A stretch of 64,000 nucleotides of DNA from Thermatribacter sp048814795 (GCA_048814795.1 CP184673.1:1798001-1862000), one strand, 5' to 3'; shown: positions 1 to 9,206, counted from the first letter of the stretch. Made by a program: numbers and translations. The notes: generated from the sequence alone by a model not told the origin.

Positions 1-504
1 GGAACGATCAAAAATCCAGGCCGGAGGCAAACCAGGACCTCTTCCGGTAGACTTAATCATCACCAAATCACCTATCAGACCATCGCACACCATCTTGAAA
101 GCCTGACGAATCTCCGGATCATAGCGCCGCATAAAGCCTATTTGAAATTTAACCCCTGCATCCTCAACTATCTTTTTTATCTTCGAAGCCTCATCAAGAT
201 TTTGAGCAAGCGGTTTCTCGCAAAAAACGTGCTTTCTCAAAGACACGGCCTTTTCAACTATTTCGCGGTGGGTGAAAGTCAAGGACCCAATGCATACCGC
301 ATCAATTTCTTCTTTGTCAAGGGCTTCTTCAACACTCCCGTAAAAAGAAGCAACGCCCAACTCCTGAGCCCTTTCTTTAGCTCTCTCCAGATCAACATCA
401 ACCACCGCTTTAAGTTCTGCTTCGGGAATGTAGTATCTCAAGTTACGGGCATGCACCATCCCCGCTCTCCCGGCTCCAACCAGAACAAAACGAACTTTTT
501 CCAC
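1..504 (-). CDS. Gfo/Idh/MocA family oxidoreductase (partial, 3' end beyond window)
   Basis: The first 168 codons of a NAD(P)-dependent sugar or polyol dehydrogenase are present; the rest lies beyond the left edge. A GTG start at 504 follows an AGGGGGA ribosome site. The N-terminal Rossmann fold has GAGRAG at residues 10-15 and the family EKP motif at about 96-98, which carries the catalytic lysine. It is the last visible gene of the ribose-type transporter operon, 46 bp after the GntR gene, so it probably oxidises the imported sugar or polyol or a derivative. Substrate cannot be named; inositol or a related polyol is only a guess. Confidence 0.85.
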   Translation of the reverse strand, partial: MEKVRFVLVGAGRAGMVHARNLRYYIPEAELKAVVDVDLERAKERAQELGVASFYGSVEEALDKEEIDAVCIGSLTFTHREIVEKAVSLRKHVFCEKPLAQNLDEASKIKKIVEDAGVKFQIGFMRRYDPEIRQAFKMVCDGLIGDLVMIKSTGRGPGLPPAWIFDRS

Positions 505-550
505 TCCAAATCCCCCTTTGCAAAAGCTATTTAAACAAATTAGCGTTCGC

Positions 551-1297
551 TCATCTGAAGACCCTTACTTTAACTCTTCCCTTATCACCACGAAAGCGAG
601 AAATAAAGAAATCCATGGGCTTTTCTTTTTCGCTATAGGTAACGTTCTCCATAAGGAACATCGGAGCTCCAGTATCTACCTTGAGAAGACGCGCATCGAT
701 TTCATCTGCAAGGGTGGGCTCAAGAGCTATCTCAGCCCATTTGGGTACCAGGTTATACTTTTCAGCAAGCAGCTGATAAAGAGAGCGATCGGTAAGGTCT
801 TCATCGAGCAAGCCTGGACAAAGCTTATATGGAATATGATTGCGAACCCAGACTACAGGTTCTCCTTCAATAGAGCGGAGCCTTTCAATATATATGAAAT
901 CCTCACTTTCCTTGATTTGCAAAAGCTGAGCCACTTTCTTAGAAGCTTTGCGCAGCTCCTTTTTGAGAACCTGAGTCTTTAAAGTATAACCTTTCTCCTC
1001 CATTTCTTCATAAAAAGTGGTAAAGTGCTGTATAAAGCTATAATCGATCTTGGGGCGGGCAACAAAGGTGCCTCTTCCTTTTTCCCGGGTCAAATACCCT
1101 TCGTACACTAACTCTTTAAGAGCTTGCCTTACCGTAGGGCGACTAATACCGTATTTTTCCGACAGTTCTCGCTCTGATGGCAAGAGATCTCCAGGAGCAA
1201 GGATACCTTCTTCGATTTGCTGTCTTATATATTCCTTAAGCTGGTAATAAAGGGGTATAGGAACTTTCCGATTCAAATCCATTTCCCTTTTGTCCAT
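551..1297 (-). CDS. GntR/HutC-family transcriptional regulator
   Basis: About 248 residues: an N-terminal winged helix (residues about 10-75, with the family pattern PLYYQLKEYIRQQI and SRPTVRQALKEL) followed by a UTRA ligand-binding domain. Members bind operators as dimers and release on binding a sugar-derived effector. The ATG at 1297 is preferred because AGGTGA lies 8 nt upstream; an in-frame GTG at 1309 is possible. It sits inside the operon between the permease and the oxidoreductase genes, so it likely controls its own transporter operon. Palindromes in the 5909-6366 leader are candidate operators. Confidence 0.88.
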   Translation of the reverse strand: MDKREMDLNRKVPIPLYYQLKEYIRQQIEEGILAPGDLLPSERELSEKYGISRPTVRQALKELVYEGYLTREKGRGTFVARPKIDYSFIQHFTTFYEEMEEKGYTLKTQVLKKELRKASKKVAQLLQIKESEDFIYIERLRSIEGEPVVWVRNHIPYKLCPGLLDEDLTDRSLYQLLAEKYNLVPKWAEIALEPTLADEIDARLLKVDTGAPMFLMENVTYSEKEKPMDFFISRFRGDKGRVKVRVFR

Positions 1298-1410
1298 GAG
1301 TATCATCACCTAACATTCTGTTATATTTACCATTTCCGAGCTATCTTAAAACAAGCCTAAGCCCACGTCAATCCTGTAAGCAAGAAATAGCTCAGGACAA
1401 GTTATGTTTT

Positions 1411-2442
1411 TCACCTTATTAACCGTCTTCTCCACTGGTCAAAAACCACAATAGCAACAATAAGGAGGCCATTAATAACTCTTTGCCAGAAGGGTTCCAC
1501 GTTAAGAAGATTTAAACCATTGGCTAAGACACCCATCAAGACTGCACCAATAAGCGTTCCCACTACAGAACCCCGACCACCAAACAAATTGGTTCCCCCA
1601 ATAACCACCGCTGCAATGGTTTGTAGCTCCAAACCCTCTGCCATTAGAGCATTGGCCGAATTCATTCTCCCAACCAGTACCAACCCACCAAGCCCGCAGT
1701 AAAGCCCTGAAAGGCCATAAACCATAATTTTCACTCTGTCCACGTCAATACCCGAAGCCCTCGCTGCTTCTCGGTTACCACCTACGGCGTATATAGACCT
1801 TCCTAAAGTAGTCCTTGAAAGAATAAACCAAGTCAATAAAACGATCAGCAAAGCTACAATAATAGGAACTGGTATACTACCGATATGCCCACTACCCAAC
1901 CAGATAAGCACCGGAGGAAGATAACCTGCTAACTCCGTGGCTGTAAAGTGTGAAGGCACGGGCAAACCACCCGTTATAAGGAGAGCTACGCCTCTCACTG
2001 CCCCCAGCATTCCTAAAGTAGCTATGAAATCCGGTATCTTACCCTTGGCTATAATAAACCCATTAGCCAAACCAACCATCCAAGCCACAAAGAGACCTAG
2101 CAAAGCGCCACTTAAAAAGGGCCAGCCCCAATAGCTCATAGCCACAGCAGCGAGGCAACCACCAAGAGCAAGGAGAGAACCCACTGATAAATCTATACCC
2201 GAAGTAATTATTACCATAGTTTGAGCGGAAGCAACAATGATGACCACCGAAACTTGGCGCAAAATATTAAGCCAGTTACTCAGGGTAAAAAAGTGTTCTG
2301 ACATCACCGCAAAAGCTATACTCAAAGCCACCAAGCCGACCAGAGATCCACCCTTCAACAGGAGATTAATTAGGTTTCTGGTCAAAGAAACTTCTTCCAG
2401 CTTAGCAACATCCCGAACGCGATCAGCAGACAACTCCTGCAC
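1411..2442 (-). CDS. ribose/xylose-type ABC transporter permease (RbsC-like)
   Basis: A 343-residue integral membrane protein with about nine or ten hydrophobic segments and the conserved BPD_transp_2 pattern, including SGIDLSVGS, the loop after YAVGGNREAARASGID (EAA-like contact with the ATPase) and GGTNLFGGRG near the C terminus. It forms the membrane channel of the importer together with the RbsA-like ATPase just upstream (15 bp gap) and the binding protein at 4778-5908. The GTG at 2442 is close to its GGAGG; a TTG three codons later is better spaced, so the exact start is uncertain. Confidence 0.9.
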   Translation of the reverse strand: MQELSADRVRDVAKLEEVSLTRNLINLLLKGGSLVGLVALSIAFAVMSEHFFTLSNWLNILRQVSVVIIVASAQTMVIITSGIDLSVGSLLALGGCLAAVAMSYWGWPFLSGALLGLFVAWMVGLANGFIIAKGKIPDFIATLGMLGAVRGVALLITGGLPVPSHFTATELAGYLPPVLIWLGSGHIGSIPVPIIVALLIVLLTWFILSRTTLGRSIYAVGGNREAARASGIDVDRVKIMVYGLSGLYCGLGGLVLVGRMNSANALMAEGLELQTIAAVVIGGTNLFGGRGSVVGTLIGAVLMGVLANGLNLLNVEPFWQRVINGLLIVAIVVFDQWRRRLIR

Positions 2443-2457
2443 CTCCAGTCTAAAACC

Positions 2458-3957
2458 TTAATTCACTCCACTCGCAAAAGCTAGAAGAGTGGTCTTATCT
2501 AAGTTCTCGACTTCTTCAAAAACTTTGACAATCTTACCGTCCCTCATAACTGCTATCCTGTCTGCAACTTCTAATGCTTCCACTGGTTCCGAAGTAATGT
2601 ACAAGACTGTGAAACCTTCACCAACCAGTCTCCTAACCATCGAACGTATTTCAAATTTAGCTCCCACGTCTATACCTCGAGTAGGCTCATCCATAATCAG
2701 AATTTTAGGTTTACGCGCAAGCCAACGCGCCAAAAGGACTTTTTGTTGGTTACCACCACTCAAATACAAAACTTCCCGAGCCAGATCCGGGGTTTTAATC
2801 TGCAAAGCATTCACGTACTCTTCAGCCACATCTCGTTCCATCTTCAAATTCAAAATGCCTCTTCGTGAAAGCAAAGAGAGAATAGCCAAAGTAATATTGG
2901 CAAAGACTGGTAACTCATAAACTAACGCAAAGCGGCGATCTTCCGGTAAATATCCAAAACCAAGCTTAATCGCCTCTTTAGGACTACGAGGATGCACCTC
3001 CTGTCCGTCCAGAAAAATCTTCCCCGCCGTCTTCCCTAAACCGAAAAGACCCCGGGCAAGGGTACTCCTCCCAGAACCAATAAGGCCGAATATAACAAAA
3101 ACCTCTCCCCGGCGAATGCTAAGGTTTACCTCCTTAACAAAGTCATCCGAAGAGAAATTTTCAAGCCTTAAAACTATATTTCCTTCTTCAGGCCTTACTT
3201 TATGAGCACTTTCCAGTACATCTACTTTTTTACCTGTAAGATAATAAAACAAGGATTTCTCGTCGAGCTCTCTGGCGTTGGCGGTTATTATTTTTTGGCC
3301 ATCTCTCAAAACGGTTATCCTATCTGCGATACGTAAAGCCTCACCAAGCTTATGGGAAATAAAAATAATTCCGATTCCCGTTTTTTTAATTTCTTGGATT
3401 AAAGCAAAAAGACGCCGAACCTCTTCATCACTGAGAGCAGAAGTCGGCTCGTCAAGAAGAAGAACCCTCAAATTGGTTCTACTAACAGCCTTTAAGATTT
3501 CGATTATTTGCTGTTCGGCAACGCTGAGTTTTTCAACCAGGGTATCAGGGTTTTCTTCGACTCCAAAACGAGCCATTAAATCCTTAGCTTCACTAAAAAT
3601 GTGTTGCCAATCCACCTGTGCTCTCTTACGGGGCCACCTTCCCAGAAAAATATTTTCTCCAATGCTCAGATAGGGGATAAGAGAGAGTTCTTGTTGAACA
3701 AGTGCAACCCCCGCCTCTAAGGCCTCTCGCGGAGAATGAAAATGGACTTCTTTTCCATCTATCAATATCCGGCCACTGTCACTGGGGATCAAACCACTAA
3801 TAATCTTCATCAGGGTACTCTTGCCAGCACCGTTTTCTCCTAAAAGAGCGTGAACCTCACCAGTTAAAACATCCATACTGACCTGCTTTAAAGCTTGCAC
3901 ACCCGGGAAGTGCTTACTAACTTCCCGTACTTCCAAAACAGCTTGTCTACCTACCAT
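2458..3957 (-). CDS. sugar ABC transporter ATP-binding protein (RbsA-like, two ABC domains)
   Basis: At 499 residues this has the length of RbsA/MglA/XylG proteins and contains two fused nucleotide-binding domains. Domain 1 has Walker A GENGAGKST, a weak signature LSVAEQQ and LLLDEPTSAL. Domain 2 has the degenerate Walker A GLIGSGRST and the canonical signature LSGGNQQK, followed by LIMDEPTRGIDVG. This split between a degenerate and a canonical half is normal for the family. Its ATG overlaps the SDR gene stop by a few bases, suggesting translational coupling, and it powers the importer formed with the RbsC-like permease. Confidence 0.92.
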   Translation of the reverse strand: MVGRQAVLEVREVSKHFPGVQALKQVSMDVLTGEVHALLGENGAGKSTLMKIISGLIPSDSGRILIDGKEVHFHSPREALEAGVALVQQELSLIPYLSIGENIFLGRWPRKRAQVDWQHIFSEAKDLMARFGVEENPDTLVEKLSVAEQQIIEILKAVSRTNLRVLLLDEPTSALSDEEVRRLFALIQEIKKTGIGIIFISHKLGEALRIADRITVLRDGQKIITANARELDEKSLFYYLTGKKVDVLESAHKVRPEEGNIVLRLENFSSDDFVKEVNLSIRRGEVFVIFGLIGSGRSTLARGLFGLGKTAGKIFLDGQEVHPRSPKEAIKLGFGYLPEDRRFALVYELPVFANITLAILSLLSRRGILNLKMERDVAEEYVNALQIKTPDLAREVLYLSGGNQQKVLLARWLARKPKILIMDEPTRGIDVGAKFEIRSMVRRLVGEGFTVLYITSEPVEALEVADRIAVMRDGKIVKVFEEVENLDKTTLLAFASGVN

Positions 3958-4718
3958 ACTGTGTATCCTCCGTCAACACTCAGTACAGCTCCTGTAGCAT
4001 ACTCCATCCTGGGAGATGCCAAAAATAATATGGCGGTTGCAATCTCTGCCGGCTTTCCAAGTCTGTTCAGGGGCCTACTCTCTTCGAGTTTCTTTCTCGC
4101 TGCCACAGGGTCTTGTTCTCTACTCAAGGCATTCTCAACAAGCGGTGTGTAAGTGGTACCAGGACAAACACAGTTCACCCTCACCCCGTAAGGCGCAAGA
4201 TCCACAGCACAGGACTTAGTAATGGAAATTACTGCAGCTTTAGTAAGGTTATAAAGTATCTGATTAGCTATAGCTACTAATCCGGCTTCAGAAGCCACAT
4301 TAACTATAACCCCGCTTCTTTGTTTAACCATTTCTCTGGCAGCTCTCTTGGAACAGAGCAAAACCCCTTTCACATTAACGTCCATAATCCTCCTATAGGT
4401 TTCTTCCTCAAAGGAAAGAATGTCTCCCTTGTAATAAATGCCAGCATTATTAACCAGAATATCGAGCCTACCAAAATGACTTTCAACTTTATCAAACATA
4501 TCATTTACGCTCTTTGAGGAAGCAACGTCGGTCTCGATATAAAGAGCGTCTCCACCCCCTTCTCTAATCTCTTTTACAACTTCTTTGCCCTTTTCAGGAT
4601 CAACATCTGCTACGACTACTTTAGCTTCTTCTTCCGCAAACCTACGCGCCGTCTCTGCACCAATACCTGCACCAGCGCCCGTAATAACAACTACTTTCCC
4701 CATAAATCCTAATTCCAT
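3951..4718 (-). CDS. short-chain dehydrogenase/reductase (SDR)
   Basis: A classical SDR of about 255 residues: NAD(P) motif TGAGAGIG near the N terminus, NNAG after strand 4, catalytic serine in VNVASEAG, and the YxxxK pair in YNLTK; the C terminus has the usual GAVLSVDGGY. An aspartate after strand 2 (VVADVD) suggests NAD preference. The ATG at 4718 is chosen because AGGAGG is 7 nt upstream; the ATG at 4724 is too close. It lies between binding-protein and ATPase genes of a sugar importer, so it likely oxidises the imported alcohol or sugar. Substrate unknown. Confidence 0.9.
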   Translation of the reverse strand: MELGFMGKVVVITGAGAGIGAETARRFAEEEAKVVVADVDPEKGKEVVKEIREGGGDALYIETDVASSKSVNDMFDKVESHFGRLDILVNNAGIYYKGDILSFEEETYRRIMDVNVKGVLLCSKRAAREMVKQRSGVIVNVASEAGLVAIANQILYNLTKAAVISITKSCAVDLAPYGVRVNCVCPGTTYTPLVENALSREQDPVAARKKLEESRPLNRLGKPAEIATAILFLASPRMEYATGAVLSVDGGYTVW

Positions 4719-4732
4719 CTCCATCCCTCCTG

Positions 4733-4774
4733 TTAAAGAACGGGGAAGTGGTAGCGCACTTCCCCGTTCTTTAA
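4733..4774 (-). terminator. perfect hairpin after binding-protein gene (attenuator or mRNA-stabilising)
   Basis: An 18-bp perfect inverted repeat (arms 4733-4750 and 4757-4774, loop GTAGCG) begins four bases after the stop codon of the binding-protein gene and ends before the SDR start. No long U-tract follows on the minus strand, so it more likely limits read-through or protects the upstream message from 3' decay than ends transcription fully. This would yield excess binding protein over membrane components. Confidence 0.8.
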
Positions 4775-4777
4775 ATC

Positions 4778-5908
4778 CTATTTCTCAAGATAAGCCTTCT
4801 TTATGGCTTCCCAGTCAATAGGCTCAAGTTTAGGGTTCGGATAAAACATATCTGCATTGCCCTGCCACTCAGTACGAGGTCTAATATCCACAAATTGAGG
4901 AACCTGGTCTTTGAGCCCTAAAGCGAGCATAACCGCATATTTTGTACCATACCAACCCCATTCTGGGAAACCATGCCAGGTCTCAGCTACAAGTCTCCCT
5001 TCTCTTATTCGCTGTACCGACTCTGGAGTACCATCGTTGGTAAAAATTTTCACCTCGGTCCTTTCCATCCTTTCACAAGTAAGCATTGCACCAAGGCCCA
5101 TTTCATTAGAAGCAGCCCATATGAAATCCAGAGTGCCCTTAGGATTTGCAGAAAGTATATCTTCGGTAACCTTAATCGCTTTTTCACGATTCCAATCGGC
5201 AGGCAGGGTGGTTGCTATCTCAATGCCCGGAAATTGGTCTACAACTGCGTGAAAACCTCTAAGTCTTGCTGTAGAGAAAAATCCTCCAGCAATTCCTTCG
5301 ATAATCGCACCTCTTGCTTTTATTTCATCCTTAAGGCTTTCAATGACTTCGGGTGTATAAAGGTTCTCCCAGAAGGCAAGATCCAGGAAGGTTTCAGGAG
5401 ATACTTCAACTTTCTCTCCTTCACCAAGTACACCAGGCCCCCCAAAGTAGTCTATCACTGCATAAGCAGATATAGTCCCAGCTACTGTGTTGTCAAAACC
5501 AATATAACAGTCCACATCCACTCCTTCAATCGGTTCTAACAAATTAACTACTATAACCGGTATCCCTGCTTCCTTAGCTTCTCGAAGAGCAGGCTTAACT
5601 ACTTCCACTTCAATTGGTGAAATTGCAATTACATCTACTTTTCTTTGTATAAAATCTTCCAAAATGGCGATTTGATCTGCAAAAGCAGTATGAGCAGCAG
5701 GAGCGCGAGTAATTACTTCAACTTCAATACCATGCTTTTTAGCATCTTCAGCAGCCATGTTAAAAAAGTCGGTAGCCGTTTTAAAAACTCCAGTGATGTC
5801 CGGAGGGGTCCATCCTATGGTAACTTTGGGAATTTCTTGAGCAAAAGATAGAGACAATCCACCCATCACCAAAACCAGTATAGCAAGAACCCCTATACCC
5901 TTTTTCAT
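4778..5908 (-). CDS. sugar ABC transporter substrate-binding protein (ribose-type, LacI-fold)
   Basis: A 376-residue secreted protein. Residues 1-23 form a signal peptide (KKG, hydrophobic core, cleavage near SFA-QE). The mature part is a periplasmic-binding-protein type 1 fold, with the typical pattern of paired domains (VDVIAISPIEVEVV, GIPVIVVN, and DFIWAASNEMGLGA before the second-domain crossover). It delivers a sugar or polyol to the RbsA/RbsC-like transporter encoded downstream. A strong AAGGAG precedes the ATG. First gene of its operon, with a long upstream region. Confidence 0.9.
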   Translation of the reverse strand: MKKGIGVLAILVLVMGGLSLSFAQEIPKVTIGWTPPDITGVFKTATDFFNMAAEDAKKHGIEVEVITRAPAAHTAFADQIAILEDFIQRKVDVIAISPIEVEVVKPALREAKEAGIPVIVVNLLEPIEGVDVDCYIGFDNTVAGTISAYAVIDYFGGPGVLGEGEKVEVSPETFLDLAFWENLYTPEVIESLKDEIKARGAIIEGIAGGFFSTARLRGFHAVVDQFPGIEIATTLPADWNREKAIKVTEDILSANPKGTLDFIWAASNEMGLGAMLTCERMERTEVKIFTNDGTPESVQRIREGRLVAETWHGFPEWGWYGTKYAVMLALGLKDQVPQFVDIRPRTEWQGNADMFYPNPKLEPIDWEAIKKAYLEK

Positions 5909-6219
5909 TCTCCTTCAGCCTCCTTCCGAAATTAAACTTTAGGCTCCAAAGTTCAAAAGGCAAGCACTCTTAGCCCTTTTTCTCAATTAAACCAGTTCCT
6001 AAGAATCACCTCCTTTCTGATAAGTGCCTAAGTACTTATTACCAAAATTTCCCTGTCTAATTGCTGCAAAGTGCTGCAAAACTCGCTATTTTGGTTAGAT
6101 CGCTCAAGACATAATCTATTTAAGTGAATAAGTAAAAATGTATTAACCATAGGCAGATATAAAATACCATAAATTACCCTTGTTGACAACAAATATCTTG
6201 ATAAAAACCACTAAATAAA
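5909..6219 (-). promoter_or_regulatory. leader/promoter region of the ribose-type transporter operon
   Basis: About 310 bp without a gene between the operon's first gene and the neighbouring terminator. It holds a strong ribosome site near 5915-5925, an imperfect 20-bp palindrome at 6020-6039 with core AAGTACTT, tandem TGCTGCAAA repeats one helical turn apart at about 6062-6080, and the palindrome TTGTTGACAACAA at 6180-6192. No convincing -35/-10 pair was found. These are candidate operators for the operon's GntR regulator or another repressor. Confidence 0.5.
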
Positions 6220-6263
6220 ACAAGGGGCTTCTAAAGAGATTATTCTCTTTAGAAGCCCCTTGT
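6220..6263 (-). terminator. intrinsic terminator of the kinase/aldehyde dehydrogenase sugar operon
   Basis: A 20-bp perfect stem (arms 6220-6239 and 6244-6263, loop TTAT) followed on the minus strand by TTTATTTAG. It lies about 100 bp after the stop of the isomerase gene at 6367 and ends the operon that starts at 14685. Confidence 0.9.
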
Positions 6264-6366
6264 AAGACAGATAACAAACCAGCTATGCTTTAAAAGTATT
6301 TAAGTAAATCTCCACTCAAGGTTCAAGGACCTGCTCTTTTACTCCCAATCCCGCTTTTTTACTCTC

Positions 6367-7347
6367 TCACCTCAATAATTCTTCATCACTCGCCTGCAAA
6401 ATCTCTTCTTCTCTTTCATAAAAGTAAGTTGCGGTTTGCTTTACCAACTCGTCTAACACACCTGGATCAGGCTTACCCCACATTGCAGGATAAGGATCTG
6501 CTCCAGGGCCAAGAGGTTCTGCAGTAACAAAACAATCAGGGCGATTATAACCAATAACATAGAGAGCCATTATCACCAAGTCTATGTCCATAAAACCTTT
6601 ACCAAGAGCTCTACGGTTGGAATCAGCAAGATGCAAATTGGTGAGATAATCCCCATACTCAACCAGGGTAGTAGGAATGTGTTCTTCTTCCACCCACATA
6701 TGATAAAGATCTCCTCCAATATGCCGAATGCCAAGATGGTTAACATAGTTAATGAGATCAAGGGCTTCGCGAAAGGTATGACAAAAACTTACTTCCGCTG
6801 AACGCACTGGCTCGATAGCTGCTCGAATACCATTATTCAAGAAATAATCACCCAAAATACGCAAAGCATCACCTGCGCGATAAAACTCACTGTCATCGTA
6901 CTTTTGAGGACGCCCTACTGCGGCGGGAGAGAAAAGTACATAGGTGCCTCCCAGTTCGGCACACATGTCAATCTGCCTACGGAAATAGTCAATGCAACGC
7001 TGCACTACATGTGGTCTATTACTGGCCAGTTCACAATCTGCATTGACGATCCCACAAACCCCGGATACTCTTATTCCATAATCGTCAAGAATCTTTTTAA
7101 CCTCCCGGGTCTTGTAACCCAAATCCGGACCATAACGATTACCATGAAGTTCAATATAGCGAACCCCAAACTTACTCAAACGAGCACAGGAAACTTCTAA
7201 TTTTTCCAAACCAAAACCCCAGTTGCTCCAGGAGAGGCGCAGTTTCCCCTCCTTCTCGATCTTATCCTTAAAATCTGGTTTTCTTCTAATTTCAATAAAT
7301 TGCTTGATAACCAAATCATCTTTTAATTGAAAGTTTTGTTTCTTCAA
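6367..7347 (-). CDS. sugar phosphate isomerase/epimerase family protein (xylose isomerase-like TIM barrel)
   Basis: 326 residues with the AP endonuclease 2/xylose isomerase-like barrel pattern: VRYIELHGNRYG, VSGVCGI, GGTYVLFSPA, AAIEPV with the likely metal-ligand glutamate, IGGDLYHM, NLHLADSN with the metal-binding histidine and aspartate, and TAEPLG near the C terminus. Start is a TTG at 7347 with AGGTGAT 6 nt upstream. Last gene of the operon with the FGGY kinase, aldehyde dehydrogenase and MalFG-type permeases, so it likely isomerises or epimerises the imported keto-sugar or polyol derivative. Exact reaction unknown. Confidence 0.82.
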   Translation of the reverse strand: MKKQNFQLKDDLVIKQFIEIRRKPDFKDKIEKEGKLRLSWSNWGFGLEKLEVSCARLSKFGVRYIELHGNRYGPDLGYKTREVKKILDDYGIRVSGVCGIVNADCELASNRPHVVQRCIDYFRRQIDMCAELGGTYVLFSPAAVGRPQKYDDSEFYRAGDALRILGDYFLNNGIRAAIEPVRSAEVSFCHTFREALDLINYVNHLGIRHIGGDLYHMWVEEEHIPTTLVEYGDYLTNLHLADSNRRALGKGFMDIDLVIMALYVIGYNRPDCFVTAEPLGPGADPYPAMWGKPDPGVLDELVKQTATYFYEREEEILQASDEELLR

Positions 7348-7433
7348 GCTGAATCACCTTCTTTCTAAGTATTGACGGACTTTTATCCCCTTTTAAGCTC
7401 ATGTAGGGCCTCTCACAATGAACTCAACTGCGA

Positions 7434-8261
7434 TTATTTGATGGCTCCCATAGTTAATCCCTTTACCAAATTTTTCTGAACCAAAGCAGTAAAGACCACC
7501 ATAGGCACCATCGCTAATACTCCAGCAGCCGCCATGTGGCTCCACATGATTCCCGTTTCCCGGATAAAACCAGTAAGTGCAACAGGAACAGTCTGAGCAC
7601 GAGTACCCGTTAAAATGAGAGCAAAGAGAAATTCATTCCAAGAGAAAATGAAAGTAAAAATCCCTGTAGCAGCTATTCCAGGAGCAATAAGGGGAATAGA
7701 AATTCTCCAAAAAGCAGCGAAAGGAGAACAACCGTCAACCATAGCGCTTTCTTCGATCTCACGAGGTATTTCCTGGAAAAATCCCCTAAGCAGCCAAACC
7801 GCAAAAGGAATATTAAAAGTACAGTAAGCAAGAATCAAGGCCAAATAAGAATCGAGAAGATGCAGAGTTCTCATTATAATAAAAATAGGAATCGCAGCTG
7901 CAACAGGAGGTGTCATCCTGATAGAGAGTATCCAGAAAGAAAGATCTTTTGATCTCTTAAAGCGGAAGCGAGCCAGACCGTAAGCCGCTAAAGAACCTAC
8001 TGAAAGGGCAATGAAAGTGCTAACCAGGGCAACTACCAAGCTATTAAACATATAATGACCAAAGGGGATAAGACTGAAAATTTCCCTGTAATTAGAAACG
8101 ACAGGACGAAAAACCCACACTGGAGGGTATTTTAAAGCATCTACATTGGTTTTAATCGAGGTCAAAAAAAGCATAAAAGGCGGAAAAAGCACTACCAGAA
8201 AAACAAGTCCTATACCCACCCAGATTAGAACATCGAAGATTCTTTTTCGACCCGCTATCAT
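7434..8261 (-). CDS. carbohydrate ABC transporter permease (MalG-type)
   Basis: 275 residues with about six membrane segments and the CUT1 inner-membrane EAA loop (EESAMVDGCSPFAAFWRI) about 100 residues from the end. It pairs with the MalF-type permease encoded just upstream, whose stop overlaps this ATG as ATGA. Together with the binding protein at 9207-10526 it forms a sugar importer. No MalK-type ATPase is encoded in the window; CUT1 systems often share one ATPase encoded elsewhere. Confidence 0.9.
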   Translation of the reverse strand: MIAGRKRIFDVLIWVGIGLVFLVVLFPPFMLFLTSIKTNVDALKYPPVWVFRPVVSNYREIFSLIPFGHYMFNSLVVALVSTFIALSVGSLAAYGLARFRFKRSKDLSFWILSIRMTPPVAAAIPIFIIMRTLHLLDSYLALILAYCTFNIPFAVWLLRGFFQEIPREIEESAMVDGCSPFAAFWRISIPLIAPGIAATGIFTFIFSWNEFLFALILTGTRAQTVPVALTGFIRETGIMWSHMAAAGVLAMVPMVVFTALVQKNLVKGLTMGAIK

Positions 8262-9133
8262 CTTTCTTCCCTCTCTCGGATGAATCTCAAAAGTAATTGA
8301 GTAATAGCAATGACGATAACCAGCAAGACATAGGAATATGCAGAAGCCCGACCAATATGAAAAAACTTAAAACCATATCTGTAAGTATAGTAACTGAGTA
8401 CTTCGGTACTCATTCCAGGCCCTCCTTTGGTCAAAACAAAAATTAAGTCAAACGTTTTAAAGGCATCCATGGTTCTGAGCAATACAGCAACAATAAGAGT
8501 TGGAAGAAGAAGAGGGAAAGTCACGTAACGAAAAATCTGGAAAGAGCTTGCGCCATCAACAAGTGCAGCCTCAAAGGGATCATGAGGTAAAGATTGTAAC
8601 CCAGCAAGAAGAATAAGAGCCATAAAAGGTGTCCACTCCCAGACATCGGCCATTATTACACTTGGTAAAGCCGTGGAAGGGTCTCCCAACCAGTTGAGAG
8701 GCTTAAAACCAAACATTTCCAAAAAATAATTTAGAGTTCCCAATTCTGGGTTATAAAGAAGTCTCCAAATAATTCCCACCACTACTGGAGTCATCGTGGT
8801 AGGCAGCACCAAAGCAGTTCTGTAAATTCCTATTCTACGTATAGGTCTATTAAGGAGCATCGCCACAACAAGTCCCAAAACAGTTTCAAGAACCACAACA
8901 GAAGCCACATAAATCAGAGTTACCTTTAGGGAAGTCCTGAAATAAGGGTCCTTTAAGAAAATGTAAGCATAGTTGCCAAGTCCTACAAATTTCCATTTTC
9001 CACCTCTCACTATATTCCAGTTAGTAAAACTCACCCCTAAAGAATAAATAAGCGGAAAAATTACGAGTAAAAGAAGAATGATAACTGCTGGAGCTATAAA
9101 AAAGAAAGGAACCCACTTCTTTTCCCTGAACAC
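8258..9133 (-). CDS. carbohydrate ABC transporter permease (MalF-type)
   Basis: 291 residues, six predicted membrane helices starting with a hydrophobic segment after a basic N terminus (FREKKWVPFFF). The EAA loop FEAALVDGASSFQIFRYVTFPLL is present about two thirds along. GTG start at 9133. It heterodimerises with the overlapping MalG-type permease. The gene follows the binding-protein gene across a perfect intercistronic hairpin, so it is probably transcribed at a lower level than that gene. Confidence 0.9.
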   Translation of the reverse strand: MFREKKWVPFFFIAPAVIILLLLVIFPLIYSLGVSFTNWNIVRGGKWKFVGLGNYAYIFLKDPYFRTSLKVTLIYVASVVVLETVLGLVVAMLLNRPIRRIGIYRTALVLPTTMTPVVVGIIWRLLYNPELGTLNYFLEMFGFKPLNWLGDPSTALPSVIMADVWEWTPFMALILLAGLQSLPHDPFEAALVDGASSFQIFRYVTFPLLLPTLIVAVLLRTMDAFKTFDLIFVLTKGGPGMSTEVLSYYTYRYGFKFFHIGRASAYSYVLLVIVIAITQLLLRFIREREER

Positions 9134-9150
9134 TAACCAACTCCCCTTCC

Positions 9151-9181
9151 TAGCCCCCCAGAATGCTTTTCTGGGGGGCTA
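9151..9181 (-). terminator. GC-rich intercistronic hairpin after binding-protein gene
   Basis: Arms TAGCCCCCCAGAA (9151-9163) and its complement (9169-9181) with loop TGCTT form a 13-bp stem just downstream of the binding-protein stop at 9207. On the minus strand it is followed by GGAAGGGG, not U residues, so it looks like a 3'-stabilising or partial-termination element rather than a full terminator. Confidence 0.75.
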
Positions 9182-9206
9182 AATAAAATTTATAACTGGC
9201 TTTATG

